A stretch of 51,716 nucleotides of DNA, from the NCBI GenBank assembly GCA_038316335.1, contig JBBQAM010000030.1:1-51716 (forward strand), written 5' to 3'. A model generated the notes under the pieces. It made no database searches. It was not told the origin of the DNA and was given only the letters and a program-made list of their open reading frames with translations. The DNA comes from JALHST01 sp038316335 (GTDB taxonomy: Bacteria > Bacteroidota > Bacteroidia > Flavobacteriales > Flavobacteriaceae). Below, piece by piece: positions 6,551 to 15,863 of this stretch; within the stretch, counting starts at the first letter, position 1, and every line of letters begins with the position of its first letter. Position numbers and translations under genes: made by a program.

Positions 6551-9500
6551 ATGCCATACCAACATTTCACTCGATCCTATAGGAATCCTCTTATAGTTCT
6601 TAGTCTACTATTGTTTTTTTTGTCGATAACTTCACTTTTTGGCCAGGAACAAATCGGTCGGCCGCTGATTACTAATTACACGTATCAGGAATATGGAGGT
6701 TCCCCGATCAATTGGTGGGCCCTCGAAGATAAGAACGGCATCATGTACTTCGCCAATGGCCCAGGCGTTCTTCAATATGATGGGGTCAACTGGAACCTGA
6801 TCAAAATAAAAAACGGTACGCGGTGCATGACCCAAGATGAAAATGGGACCATCTTCGTTGGTGGAGCGTCTGATTTTGGATATCTGCTTCCCGACGAAAA
6901 AGGAAAAATGCAATATACCTCTCTTCTCGATAAAGTTCCAGAGGAACATCGAGTATTCAATGAAGTGTGGGAGGTTGATTATTACAAGGGTAGGGTCATT
7001 TTTAGAACCGAATTCAAGTTGTATTGTTGGGATGGGAAGACCATGAAGGTCATTGTTTCCAAACAGGGGTATCATGTGGGAAACATTGTAAACAACACCT
7101 ATTATTTGCGCATATGGGGCCGTGGCCTCTGTGTTTTAAATGAAGATGACACGTTTACGGTTGTTCCTGGTGGTGAGCGTTTTGCCGACGAGCGCATTTA
7201 TGTAATGCTTCCTTACGATGAAAAAAGAACACTCATTGGGAGTCGAAATCAAGGGTTTTTTCTATATGATGGAAAGGAATTTATTCCGTTCAAAACGGAA
7301 ATCGATGCGTTAATTAAGGGGAATCTATACATGCCCGGGGTGGCCTTAAAAGATGGCCGATTTATTGTGAACTCCTTTAGTGACGGGGCCTTTCTGATGG
7401 ACCATGAGGGCAAACTTATCCAAAAATATACGGTGGAAAACGGACTCCAAGACGGAGCGGTCGATTTTACCTTTGTAGATTCAAGAGGAGTGCTATGGCT
7501 AGCCCTCTTTAATGGCATCTCTTCGGTGAACCTGAACAATACGTTTACTTATCTCGACAAAAATATGGGGTTACCAACCAATGTCGTTTTTGCCGTAACG
7601 AAATTCAATGGGACCTTATATCTAAGCACCAATGGTGGCATTTCTTATTTGGACGAAGCAACGAAACGCATCATGCCCATAGAGGGTACTTTCGGACAAG
7701 GAAGTGCGTTTCTGAAAACCAAAGGTCGTCTATATGTAGGCACTGGGGATATGGGATTGATTGAAATTAGCGGGAAGACGTTTAACTATGTGCGACAAAG
7801 TCAAAACTACGACTTGCGAGCAAGTACTCAATTGCTGATTTCAAAAATTGACGCCAATCGCTTATTCGTACCCCATCAACAAGGCATTAGCAGTTTCTAT
7901 TTTGACAAGGAAAAAGATCAATTCGCCTTGGAAACAAATTCTGACGAGCTTACTAAAGGCGCCAGCGTTACTTCCCTCGCGGAAACATCGGAGGGTAATC
8001 TTTGGATTCCCTCTACTGAGGTAGGTAAAGTGACCTTAATTAAACCGCATTACAAGAATGGCAAATTAGACTTCAAGGATTCGGAAATTATAGACTACAC
8101 CGAAAACAATGGGTTGCCCAAATCACGCATAGGGTTAGCTGACTTTTTTGGTGAAACCCAATTCTACGCCGCCGATACAAGGGATACGTACGTTTTTAAC
8201 AACACCGAAAACCGTTTCCAGTCCAAGAAATTCTTTTATGATGCCCTAATTGATTGGGACAGACAGGGTAACACTTCTTATGCCATTGAAGATAGCAATG
8301 AAAAAATTTGGTTCAATGCAGGTTCGGGGCCTTTTGTAGCGGAAAAGGATGAAAATGGCAACTATAGTCTCAATACCGATACATTTAAAGAGCTGAAAAA
8401 TAGTATAATATGGGATATTTATCCTGAGGAGCCAAAGCCAGATGGTTCCCAAATAGCGTGGTTGTCAGGTCCTGACGGGGTGGTTCGCTATGAGGGAAAA
8501 TTGGAAAAACCATCAAGTCCTGATTTTAACGTAAAAATCAGGAGTTTTTCAATCGGTGGGGATTCCCTCATTTATGCTGGCAACATCGATTTCCCTCAAA
8601 ATTTGGAAATACCTTATAATAAAAACGCCGTAACCTTGGGGTATACTGCCCCGCTTTTTATTGGACAAAAAGACATTCAGTACAGTACACAGTTGGAAGG
8701 ATTAGACAAATCCTGGTCTGACTGGACAAAGCAGACTCAAAGAGAATACATTAACCTTCCCTATGGCAACTATACCTTTCGGGTAAAGGCGAAAAATGTC
8801 TATGGCGATGTCAGTGGGGAAAGCGGGATAACCTTTGCGATTGCGACCCCTTGGTACCGAACCTGGTGGGCCTACTTGCTGTATACTTTGACGTTTATCG
8901 GCGCTATTTATTTCATTGTACGTGCCCGTACGAAAATACTTTTAGGCCAACAAAAAATACTGGAAGACAAAGTGGCCGACCGTACTCAGGAAGTCAACCA
9001 ACGGTTGGGCGAACTCGCAACCCTGAATAATGTAAGCCGAGCCTTGACCCAAAAACTGGAACTGAATGCCTTGATCCAATTGGTGGGCGATGAGATGAAA
9101 AAACTCTTTAAGTCAGATATCACCTACCTGGCCATTTTGGATCCAGATAACAACCTGATCAATTTCCCATATCAGGATGGTGATGACATGCCGCCCATGA
9201 AATATGGTGAAGGGCTTACCTCCAAGATCATCAAAACCGGCGAACCTTTATTGATCAATAAGGACACCGACATTATGGCCGAATATGATCGTAGCGGCAT
9301 TGCACAGACCGGGAAACAGGCCATTTCGTATTTAGGGGTCCCTATTCCCGTCGAAGACAAGATTATTGGTGTCATCAGTGTGCAAAGCACCGAGTTGGCA
9401 AGTAGGTTCACTGAAGAAGACAAACGCTTGTTGAATACGATCGCCATCAACGTGGGCGTCGCATTACACAATGCGGAACTCTATGAAGAAGCCAAAAACG

Positions 9501-10948
9501 CCAAAGCTAAGGCCGAGGATGCCAACGAAGCGAAAAGCGCATTCCTTTCGACCGTAAGCCATGAATTACGTACTCCCCTTACCTCGGTACTCGGGTTTGC
9601 CAAGATCATCAGAAAGCGTTTGGAGGAGAAAATCTTCCCGGCGGTTACCATTGACGACCAAAAGATCAAACGAACCATGAAGCAGGTGAGCGAAAATCTC
9701 GACGTGGTCGTTTCAGAAGGGGAACGCCTAACCACCCTGATCAATGACGTACTCGACCTCGCAAAAATCGAGGCCGGAAGAATGGAATGGAATATGAAGC
9801 CCATCTTCCTGCAAGATGCCATCAGCCGTGCCATTGCCAGTACACACAGCCTTTTTGAGGCCAAAGGCATTTCCCTGAAGAAAAATATTCCGACAGACCT
9901 TCCCTTGATCAGTGCCGATGAGGACAAATTGATCCAAGTGGTGATCAACCTCTTGTCAAATGCAGTAAAATTTACCGATAAGGGGAAAGTAACCGTGGAG
10001 GCCTATTTAGATAATTCACAGGTCATCGTTGAAATTCAGGATACCGGTATCGGTATTTCAGAGGACGACAAGCACAAGGTCTTCGAACGCTTCCGCCAGG
10101 CTGGGGATACCCTAACCGACAAGCCCAAAGGTACTGGGCTAGGTTTGCCCATTTGCCGTGAGATCATTGAGCATCATGGGGGTATCATCTGGATGAAGAG
10201 CGAACCCGGTATTGGCAGTACCTTTTTCTTTTCGCTTCCCACCATGGGCGAGGGCGTTGCAAAACAGCCCATTCAACTCGAACGCATCTTGAAAAGCTTG
10301 AAGAAGCAAATAAAACATTCCTCCCTCAACACCTCCTTAAAAACGGTTCCGACCATCTTGGTGGTAGACGATGATACCCCGATACGATCGCTCTTGCGAC
10401 AAGAACTGACCGAAGCAGGCTATCAAGTCAAGGAAGCTGCCAATGGTAAAGCTGCTTTGGATATGGTGCGCATGCACAAGCCCGACTTGATCATTTTAGA
10501 TGTGATGATGCCTGAAATCAACGGCTTCGATGTGGCGGCCGTTCTGAAGAACGATCCAGCTACTATGGATATTCCGATTATCATTTTATCGATCGTGCAG
10601 GACAAGGAACGCGGTTTTAGGATCGGAGTCGACCGATATCTCACCAAACCGATCAATACGGAACAACTTTTTCATGAAGTCGATGTGTTGCTCGAACAGG
10701 GGGTATCGAAGAAAAAGGTATTGGTAGTCGATGAAGATGCATCGGCAGTCAAGACACTCAGCAATGTACTTACCGCGCGTGGTTATAAAGTCATGGAAAG
10801 CAATGCGAAGAACCTCTTGGAAAAGGCCACCGAATCCCAACCTGATATAATAATGCTAAATTCAGTCTATAATGGTGACCAACAGATCATTAAAGACCTT
10901 AAACTTCAAAAAGGAATGGAAAACGTAATGTTCTTTATTTATGAGTAA
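6551..10948 (+). CDS. Hybrid histidine kinase with two-component propeller, GAF and two receiver domains
   Basis: 1465 residues from the ATG at 6551; the TTG at 6503 is less likely because 6551 gives basic residues and then a signal or anchor helix. Order: N-terminal helix; periplasmic reg_prop beta-propeller (~40-690); Y_Y_Y domain (~695-765); transmembrane helix (~770-790); GAF (~836-976); HisKA with His1004 in SHELRTPL; HATPase (N box NLLSNAVKF, G1 DTGIGIS near 1164, G2 GTGLGL); receiver 1 with Asp1317 in LDVMMP; and a C-terminal second receiver. The second receiver is degenerate: Asn1437 replaces the phospho-acceptor and the chain ends after strand 4. No AraC output domain is present, unlike many HTCS proteins, so the signal probably leaves through the receiver and cyclase genes downstream. 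Confidence 0.92.
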   Translation: MPYQHFTRSYRNPLIVLSLLLFFLSITSLFGQEQIGRPLITNYTYQEYGGSPINWWALEDKNGIMYFANGPGVLQYDGVNWNLIKIKNGTRCMTQDENGTIFVGGASDFGYLLPDEKGKMQYTSLLDKVPEEHRVFNEVWEVDYYKGRVIFRTEFKLYCWDGKTMKVIVSKQGYHVGNIVNNTYYLRIWGRGLCVLNEDDTFTVVPGGERFADERIYVMLPYDEKRTLIGSRNQGFFLYDGKEFIPFKTEIDALIKGNLYMPGVALKDGRFIVNSFSDGAFLMDHEGKLIQKYTVENGLQDGAVDFTFVDSRGVLWLALFNGISSVNLNNTFTYLDKNMGLPTNVVFAVTKFNGTLYLSTNGGISYLDEATKRIMPIEGTFGQGSAFLKTKGRLYVGTGDMGLIEISGKTFNYVRQSQNYDLRASTQLLISKIDANRLFVPHQQGISSFYFDKEKDQFALETNSDELTKGASVTSLAETSEGNLWIPSTEVGKVTLIKPHYKNGKLDFKDSEIIDYTENNGLPKSRIGLADFFGETQFYAADTRDTYVFNNTENRFQSKKFFYDALIDWDRQGNTSYAIEDSNEKIWFNAGSGPFVAEKDENGNYSLNTDTFKELKNSIIWDIYPEEPKPDGSQIAWLSGPDGVVRYEGKLEKPSSPDFNVKIRSFSIGGDSLIYAGNIDFPQNLEIPYNKNAVTLGYTAPLFIGQKDIQYSTQLEGLDKSWSDWTKQTQREYINLPYGNYTFRVKAKNVYGDVSGESGITFAIATPWYRTWWAYLLYTLTFIGAIYFIVRARTKILLGQQKILEDKVADRTQEVNQRLGELATLNNVSRALTQKLELNALIQLVGDEMKKLFKSDITYLAILDPDNNLINFPYQDGDDMPPMKYGEGLTSKIIKTGEPLLINKDTDIMAEYDRSGIAQTGKQAISYLGVPIPVEDKIIGVISVQSTELASRFTEEDKRLLNTIAINVGVALHNAELYEEAKNAKAKAEDANEAKSAFLSTVSHELRTPLTSVLGFAKIIRKRLEEKIFPAVTIDDQKIKRTMKQVSENLDVVVSEGERLTTLINDVLDLAKIEAGRMEWNMKPIFLQDAISRAIASTHSLFEAKGISLKKNIPTDLPLISADEDKLIQVVINLLSNAVKFTDKGKVTVEAYLDNSQVIVEIQDTGIGISEDDKHKVFERFRQAGDTLTDKPKGTGLGLPICREIIEHHGGIIWMKSEPGIGSTFFFSLPTMGEGVAKQPIQLERILKSLKKQIKHSSLNTSLKTVPTILVVDDDTPIRSLLRQELTEAGYQVKEAANGKAALDMVRMHKPDLIILDVMMPEINGFDVAAVLKNDPATMDIPIIILSIVQDKERGFRIGVDRYLTKPINTEQLFHEVDVLLEQGVSKKKVLVVDEDASAVKTLSNVLTARGYKVMESNAKNLLEKATESQPDIIMLNSVYNGDQQIIKDLKLQKGMENVMFFIYE

Positions 10949-10978
10949 CCATTCACTATTTTAATTTAATTGCAAAAG

Positions 10979-11356
10979 ATGAAACAAAAACTACTCATCG
11001 TAGATGATGAATCCCACATTCGAATGCTCATTGAACAAACCTTGGAAGATCTGGAGGACGACGGAGTCGAATTACTGTTTGCCGAAAATGGAGAACAGGC
11101 CCTCGAGGTAATTCAACGGGAAGAACCCAACTTGGTTTTTTTAGACGTGATGATGCCAAAAATGAATGGCATGGAAGTCTGTCATAAAGTTAAAAAAGAA
11201 TTGAATCTTTCGCATGTATACATCATCTTGCTTACGGCAAAAGGCCAAGAAGTCGACCGTCAAAAGGGATTGGATATGGGCGCAGACCGCTATATGACCA
11301 AGCCTTTCGATCCCGATGAAATGCTTTCGATCGCCGAGGAAATATTGAATAGATAG
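10979..11356 (+). CDS. Single-domain response regulator (CheY-like)
   Basis: 125 residues, one receiver domain with no output domain. Key residues are intact: acidic pocket D-D-E after KLLIV, phospho-acceptor Asp56 in FLDVMMP, Thr86 in LLTAKG and Lys108 in YMTKPFD. I chose the ATG at 10979 over the TTG at 10970 because it gives the standard start MKQKLLIVDDE. It lies 30 bp after the hybrid kinase and 2 bp before the cyclase gene. It most likely takes phosphate from the kinase and acts by protein contact, perhaps on the neighbouring cyclase; that partner is inferred from gene order. Confidence 0.92.
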   Translation: MKQKLLIVDDESHIRMLIEQTLEDLEDDGVELLFAENGEQALEVIQREEPNLVFLDVMMPKMNGMEVCHKVKKELNLSHVYIILLTAKGQEVDRQKGLDMGADRYMTKPFDPDEMLSIAEEILNR

Positions 11357-11358
11357 GC

Positions 11359-13056
11359 ATGTCTGACACCAATGATTTCATGGCCCATACCCGGGCGTTG
11401 CGCAACGTTTTAAAAAGAAACTCGGAGACTTTGGGGCTTATCAATAAGCTGACCGCCGCACTCGCGCTTGAAATCTATGTTGAGGATGGGGAGGGTACCT
11501 TGCTTTTTGGCACAAAATCAAACCTCGAAAACACCTACGCATTATGTGATGCTGCGTTGAATTATGGTTCACTACATACGCATGATCCTAAAGGCGAAAT
11601 ACTCGTCGAGTTTATTTCCGTTTTAGTCAAAAAAGAACTGGAAAAGAAAAAAATAGGGCAGGAAGTCTTGGGACTCTATCGCGAAATCAATATGATCTAT
11701 AATTTTAGCGAGATGATTTCCGAAAAAATAGACGATACATCCATTGCGATTACTGCCCTTCAGGAAGCATGTCAGATCATTAATGCGACCCATGGCATAT
11801 TCCTGGTGCATGAACCTGAAGAAGATCGGGTCATTGAAATGGCGTCCATTGGCAATAATCCCAATAGCGACAACAATATTAGCGATCAAAATAGCATTCT
11901 CAAGGAATTGATCCTTAGGGGAACGGCCGCCATTGTCCCTTTTGAAAGAATCGCTTCGAACCCCGCCCTAAATCATCTTAAGACGGTGATGTATGCCCCT
12001 CTGAAAGTGAAACATCGCACCCTGGGCATCATTGTACTAGGCCATCAGGATGAAGTAGATTTCACGGCTGCCGAATTAAAATTGTTAACCACGATCGCAC
12101 TCCAATCTGCAGCGGCCATAGAAAGTGCCCAATTATATCAAAAGGGGTTGAAAGAGGCACACGATCGGGAAGAAGCCATTAAAAAGATTCATGAAGTAAG
12201 TCAAAAATTCGTGCCCCATGAATTCATCAAATCCTTGGGAAAGGATAAACTTACCGAAGTGGCCCTGGGCGATCAGGTGGAACGGGAAGTAACCGTACTG
12301 TTTACTGACATTCGCGGTTTTACGGCGCTCTCAGAGCGTTTGGCACCAAAGGAAAACTTCTTGTTCATCAACTCGTTCAACAAACGCATGGGCCCTATTA
12401 TCAGGAATAATGAAGGATTTATCATGCAATATTTGGGGGATGGTTTTATGGCCATTTTTCCAAATGGCTCGCAAAATGCCTTACAGGCTTCCGTAGAAAT
12501 GCACCTTGCCCTAGCATCATACAACAAAGAACGAAGTGCCAAACAAAGGTCATTGGTCCAAATTGGCATCGGAATGCAAAATGGAAAATTGATCATGGGA
12601 ATTACCGGTGATGTAGAACGCATGGATGCGGCCATCATATCCGATACGGTAAATACGGCCTCTCGGATTGAGGGACTCTCGAAACATTACGGCACTTCGA
12701 TTTTACTCACCGACCTGTGTAAAAACAACCTCAGCCGGCCCGAGGAATTTGATTTTCGATATTTGGGGCCTGTTCAGGTACAGGGGAAAAATAAGCCGAT
12801 CGATCTATATGAATGCATCAATGGGGATGATTCAGAGCTTCGCAATCATAAATTGGAGACCCTAAGTACTTTTGAACATGGCATGGAACTCTATTTCAAT
12901 AAAGAGTTTGCAATGGCTGCGGTTACCTTCCAACAAATCGTAAAAATGAATCACAATGACCATACTGCCAAGCTTTTTTTAAACAGGGCAGCACATTTGA
13001 TTACCCAGGAAATCGGGGACGATTGGAAAGGCGTAGAATCGATTACTAAAAAATAA
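11359..13056 (+). CDS. Class III adenylate/guanylate cyclase with GAF domain
   Basis: 565 residues, apparently soluble. A helical N-terminal region (1-120) precedes a GAF domain (~130-260, with G-I-F-L-V-H-E-P-E-E and Y-A-P-L-K-V). The class III cyclase domain spans ~300-480, and a helical TPR-like tail follows (~490-565). Metal-binding Asp317 (FTDIRGF) and Asp361 (LGDGFM) are 44 residues apart, as in known cyclases; Asn432 and Arg436 (VNTASR) supply the transition-state pair. The usual substrate-selecting Lys and Asp/Thr positions appear as Gln357 and Ala425, so cAMP versus cGMP, or even activity, cannot be assumed. It is the last gene of the kinase-receiver-cyclase operon, 2 bp after the receiver. 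Confidence 0.9.
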   Translation: MSDTNDFMAHTRALRNVLKRNSETLGLINKLTAALALEIYVEDGEGTLLFGTKSNLENTYALCDAALNYGSLHTHDPKGEILVEFISVLVKKELEKKKIGQEVLGLYREINMIYNFSEMISEKIDDTSIAITALQEACQIINATHGIFLVHEPEEDRVIEMASIGNNPNSDNNISDQNSILKELILRGTAAIVPFERIASNPALNHLKTVMYAPLKVKHRTLGIIVLGHQDEVDFTAAELKLLTTIALQSAAAIESAQLYQKGLKEAHDREEAIKKIHEVSQKFVPHEFIKSLGKDKLTEVALGDQVEREVTVLFTDIRGFTALSERLAPKENFLFINSFNKRMGPIIRNNEGFIMQYLGDGFMAIFPNGSQNALQASVEMHLALASYNKERSAKQRSLVQIGIGMQNGKLIMGITGDVERMDAAIISDTVNTASRIEGLSKHYGTSILLTDLCKNNLSRPEEFDFRYLGPVQVQGKNKPIDLYECINGDDSELRNHKLETLSTFEHGMELYFNKEFAMAAVTFQQIVKMNHNDHTAKLFLNRAAHLITQEIGDDWKGVESITKK

Positions 13057-13199
13057 CCGAAATAAATACAAAGGTGATGAACGTAGGGTAGGTATCCCTT
13101 TTTTATCCCTAATATGGTGGGCTATCCGAACGATTTGGTCGCCGAAATTGTAGGCGTTTTAGGTTGTTTTGAAAAATTTAAGTATAAAATCTACTGGGC

Positions 13200-14600
13200 A
13201 TGATTACAAAATTGGGAGAAAAGCTCACATATGTATTTTTGAAATACATGCCCGATGCGTTTGTTTTCGCCCTGCTGTTGACCTTGGTAGTTGCCTTTGG
13301 AGCATTATTTTGGCTTGACGCCACCCCTATGGAGATTATCAAGTCATGGTATAATGGGTTTTTTGACCTCTTGGGGTTTGGAATGCAAATCGTGCTTATT
13401 ATAATTACCGGCTTCAGCATTGCCCTCTCGCCCATTGTCAATAAGGGCATCGATGTTATCACCCGGTATATCAACACCCCGCGACAGGTCTATTTCCTTG
13501 TAGTGCTGATCGGGATGCTACTTTCCCTAATTAGTTTTGGTTGGTGTGTCATTACGGCGGTATTGGCAAGGGAATTGGCAATGCGGGTAAAAGGGATCAA
13601 CTACCCATTTTTAATTGCATGTGTCTACTTTTCCTTGAACAGTTGGGTCCTGGGGCTCTCAAGCTCCATCCCCCTTTTGCTCAATACCAAAAAAAATTAC
13701 TTGATCGAAGCCGATATTCTGTCTCATGTGATCCCCACATCGCTTACACTCGGTTCTGGGTTGAATATCGCCATGATGTTAGCAATGATTCTATTCGGAC
13801 CGCTCTTAATTGTCCTGCTCATACCGAAAGATAGAAAACCCAGGGAGTTGGAAGATATGCTGACTGCCAATGAACGTGATGATGGTATTTCGATCAAGGA
13901 AGAAGCAGCAAGCCATCATCTTCCCTTTTGGTCACTATCGGATTCCCTGAATAATAGTCGGTTACTTCAGGCAACCAGCGTCATCATGGGCTTGACGTAT
14001 ATTATATATCATTTTAGCACCCATGGGGTAGACCTGAACTTTAATATTATGATATTTATTTTTTTGATGATCGGGATGGCTTTACACCAAACGCCCATGC
14101 GCTATGTAATTTCGATGAAAAGGGCATCGAGCAATGTTTCTGGGGTATTATTCCAATATCCATTTTACGCGGGCATCATGGGCATTATGATCTATACCGG
14201 ACTCGGGGAAAAATTGGCCCAATTATTGGCTTCGGTGGCCACCTTGAATACATACCCCTTTTATGCATATATCGCAGGCGGCCTCGTAAACTTTGCGATC
14301 CCTTCCGCAGGCGGTGAATTTGCCGTCGTAGGCCCAAGTATTATTAATGCTGTTAAGGAAATTGGTGTCGGACTCCCTGATTCGCAGGTTACTGCCATGA
14401 TTGCAAGGGCCTCTCTATCTGTTGCCTATGGCGAAAGCCTAACCAACATGTTGCAGCCCTTTTATCTGTTATTGGTATTGCCCATCATGACCAAAGGGGT
14501 CACCATTCAAGCCCGTGATGTGATGGGGTATTTAGTGATTCCGTTTTTGATGTTTTTCGTCATGCAGTCGATACTGATTGTTTGGATGCCCATTTCCTAG
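13200..14600 (+). CDS. atoE: Short-chain fatty acid transporter, AtoE family
   Basis: 466 residues and about 11-12 hydrophobic segments. The N-terminus (L-K-Y-M-P-D-A-F-V-F-A-L-L-L-T) and the block NFAIPSAGGEFAVVGPSII near residue 365 are typical of the AtoE/TIGR00366 family. In E. coli AtoE is the proposed importer of short-chain fatty acids such as acetoacetate or butyrate. No ato catabolic genes are adjacent here, so the substrate is uncertain. The stop overlaps the convergent glyoxalase-like gene by 4 bp (CTAG at 14597-14600), with no room for a terminator between the coding ends. Confidence 0.82.
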   Translation: MITKLGEKLTYVFLKYMPDAFVFALLLTLVVAFGALFWLDATPMEIIKSWYNGFFDLLGFGMQIVLIIITGFSIALSPIVNKGIDVITRYINTPRQVYFLVVLIGMLLSLISFGWCVITAVLARELAMRVKGINYPFLIACVYFSLNSWVLGLSSSIPLLLNTKKNYLIEADILSHVIPTSLTLGSGLNIAMMLAMILFGPLLIVLLIPKDRKPRELEDMLTANERDDGISIKEEAASHHLPFWSLSDSLNNSRLLQATSVIMGLTYIIYHFSTHGVDLNFNIMIFIFLMIGMALHQTPMRYVISMKRASSNVSGVLFQYPFYAGIMGIMIYTGLGEKLAQLLASVATLNTYPFYAYIAGGLVNFAIPSAGGEFAVVGPSIINAVKEIGVGLPDSQVTAMIARASLSVAYGESLTNMLQPFYLLLVLPIMTKGVTIQARDVMGYLVIPFLMFFVMQSILIVWMPIS

Positions 14601-14977
14601 ATATCCCGATAAAAGGTCAGCCCGTTTTTAAAAGGATCATAAAATGCAAATTCCTTGGTTCCCCAGGCGGTCTCCCGTAAAAGCGTGTAGGCATGAAAGA
14701 CTTCTTTTTCGGAATATTCATCATACAACGCATCGATATTTTCTGTAACAATTCGCAGCATTGGCCGGTCAACAATGGCTTCCCATTCTGTGGGGTCATG
14801 CCATTGCAAATGTATTTCGATTCCATCGCGAAGTATCCCGGCGTACTTCGGATTTTTTGAATCATCGGCGAAAGCAATCTTAAACGCCAATCGGTTTACA
14901 TAAAAATCCAGGGCTTCCACCACATCCCAAACAGGGAGCACAGGATGAATTTGATGTAAAAATCCTTTTTCATGCAT
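14597..14977 (-). CDS. Glyoxalase/bleomycin-resistance superfamily (VOC) protein
   Basis: 126 residues, one VOC module pair: H-P-V-L-P-V-x-D-V-x-x-A-L-D-F-Y near the start, E-I-H-L-Q-W-H in the middle, and W-G-T-K-E-F-A-F-Y-D-P-F-K-N-G-L-T-F-Y at the end. These are the hallmarks of bleomycin-binding-like members, which often bind or sequester small molecules and may lack enzyme activity. The specific ligand cannot be told. A promoter-like TTG-N20-TACATTTA sits immediately upstream and leaves only 3 nt before the ATG, so the mRNA may be leaderless. Confidence 0.82.
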   Translation of the reverse strand: MHEKGFLHQIHPVLPVWDVVEALDFYVNRLAFKIAFADDSKNPKYAGILRDGIEIHLQWHDPTEWEAIVDRPMLRIVTENIDALYDEYSEKEVFHAYTLLRETAWGTKEFAFYDPFKNGLTFYRDI

Positions 14978-14980
14978 ACC

Positions 14981-15011
14981 TAAATGTACGTGTTTATCCC
15001 TAAATTGTCAA
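14981..15011 (-). promoter_or_regulatory. Candidate promoter of the VOC-protein gene
   Basis: On the minus strand TTG (15009-15011), 20 bp, then TACATTTA (14981-14988), one base from the Bacteroidota -7 consensus TAnnTTTG. The ATG follows after 3 nt. Confidence 0.4.
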
Positions 15012-15032
15012 TCAATTCAAAATTGAAGTACT

Positions 15033-15863
15033 ATGTCGATGCACCGTCTCCCCTGTTTTTTAATCCTGATCATCTCAACCTATACCCAGGCACAAACCAC
15101 TTCGGTAATGACGTATAACATCAAATATGACAATAAAAACGACACCGTCAATAATTGGAATGATCGTAAGGACGCCATGTTCAACCTATTAAAAAAATAC
15201 CATCCATCGTTTATTGGTCTGCAAGAAGCCTTATTCAATCAATTGACCTATTTGGACGAGGCCTTGCCCGATTATCAACATATTGGGGTAGGAAGGGAAG
15301 ATGGAAAACAAAAAGGCGAATTTTCCCCGATCCTTTACAACACCAAAATGTACGAACTGTTGCAGGGCACTACATTTTGGCTCTCGCCAACCCCAGAAAA
15401 AATATCGGTTGGCTGGGATGCCGCCTTGGAACGTATCTGTACCTATGCCCTTTTTGAAAGCAAGAATTCAAAACAAAAAATCTGGGTCTTCAATACGCAT
15501 TTTGACCATATGGGGGTAAAGGCACGCAACGAATCGGCGCAACTTATCTTAAATAAAATCAAGGAAATCAACAAAGAAGACCATCCAGTTGTCCTCATGG
15601 GCGATTTGAATCTCACCCCGGAAACGGCACCCATTCAATTGATAAAGAGGGTTCTCCAGGATGGCTTAGACATCTCAAAATCACCTTTTAATGGCCCTAC
15701 GGGTAGTTTTAATGATTTTAATAGTACCGCACCCATTGAAAGACGTATCGATTATATTTTCGTAAACCGACTTACTGTTGAAAGTTATATACATATTGAT
15801 GAGCGCATGGCAACTGGAAAACATATTTCAGATCATCTACCTGTATTCGCTGTTGTTAAATAA
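15033..15863 (+). CDS. Secreted endonuclease/exonuclease/phosphatase family hydrolase
   Basis: 276 residues with a signal peptide (MSMHRLPCFLILIISTYTQA). The EEP fold motifs are all present: M-T-Y-N-I-K with Asn29, G-L-Q-E-A with Glu65, the N-T-H-F-D-H block, M-G-D-L-N, and the C-terminal S-D-H-L-P-V. Family members cleave phosphodiesters or phosphate esters in nucleic acids, phosphoinositides or sphingomyelin-type lipids; the exported location favours scavenging of phosphate or nucleotides, which is inference. The next gene starts on the base after its stop, and the third follows 7 bp after that, so the three are one transcript. Confidence 0.87.
   Translation: MSMHRLPCFLILIISTYTQAQTTSVMTYNIKYDNKNDTVNNWNDRKDAMFNLLKKYHPSFIGLQEALFNQLTYLDEALPDYQHIGVGREDGKQKGEFSPILYNTKMYELLQGTTFWLSPTPEKISVGWDAALERICTYALFESKNSKQKIWVFNTHFDHMGVKARNESAQLILNKIKEINKEDHPVVLMGDLNLTPETAPIQLIKRVLQDGLDISKSPFNGPTGSFNDFNSTAPIERRIDYIFVNRLTVESYIHIDERMATGKHISDHLPVFAVVK

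Noticed and set aside
9481..9948. 155-codon minus-strand frame within the kinase HisKA/ATPase region
   Set aside because: Shadow of the codon use in the coding strand; Ser/Arg-rich and without a start context.
13085..13104. AGGG ... CCCT followed by T-run after the cyclase gene
   Set aside because: Only 4 bp of stem with a 7-nt loop; too weak to call a terminator.
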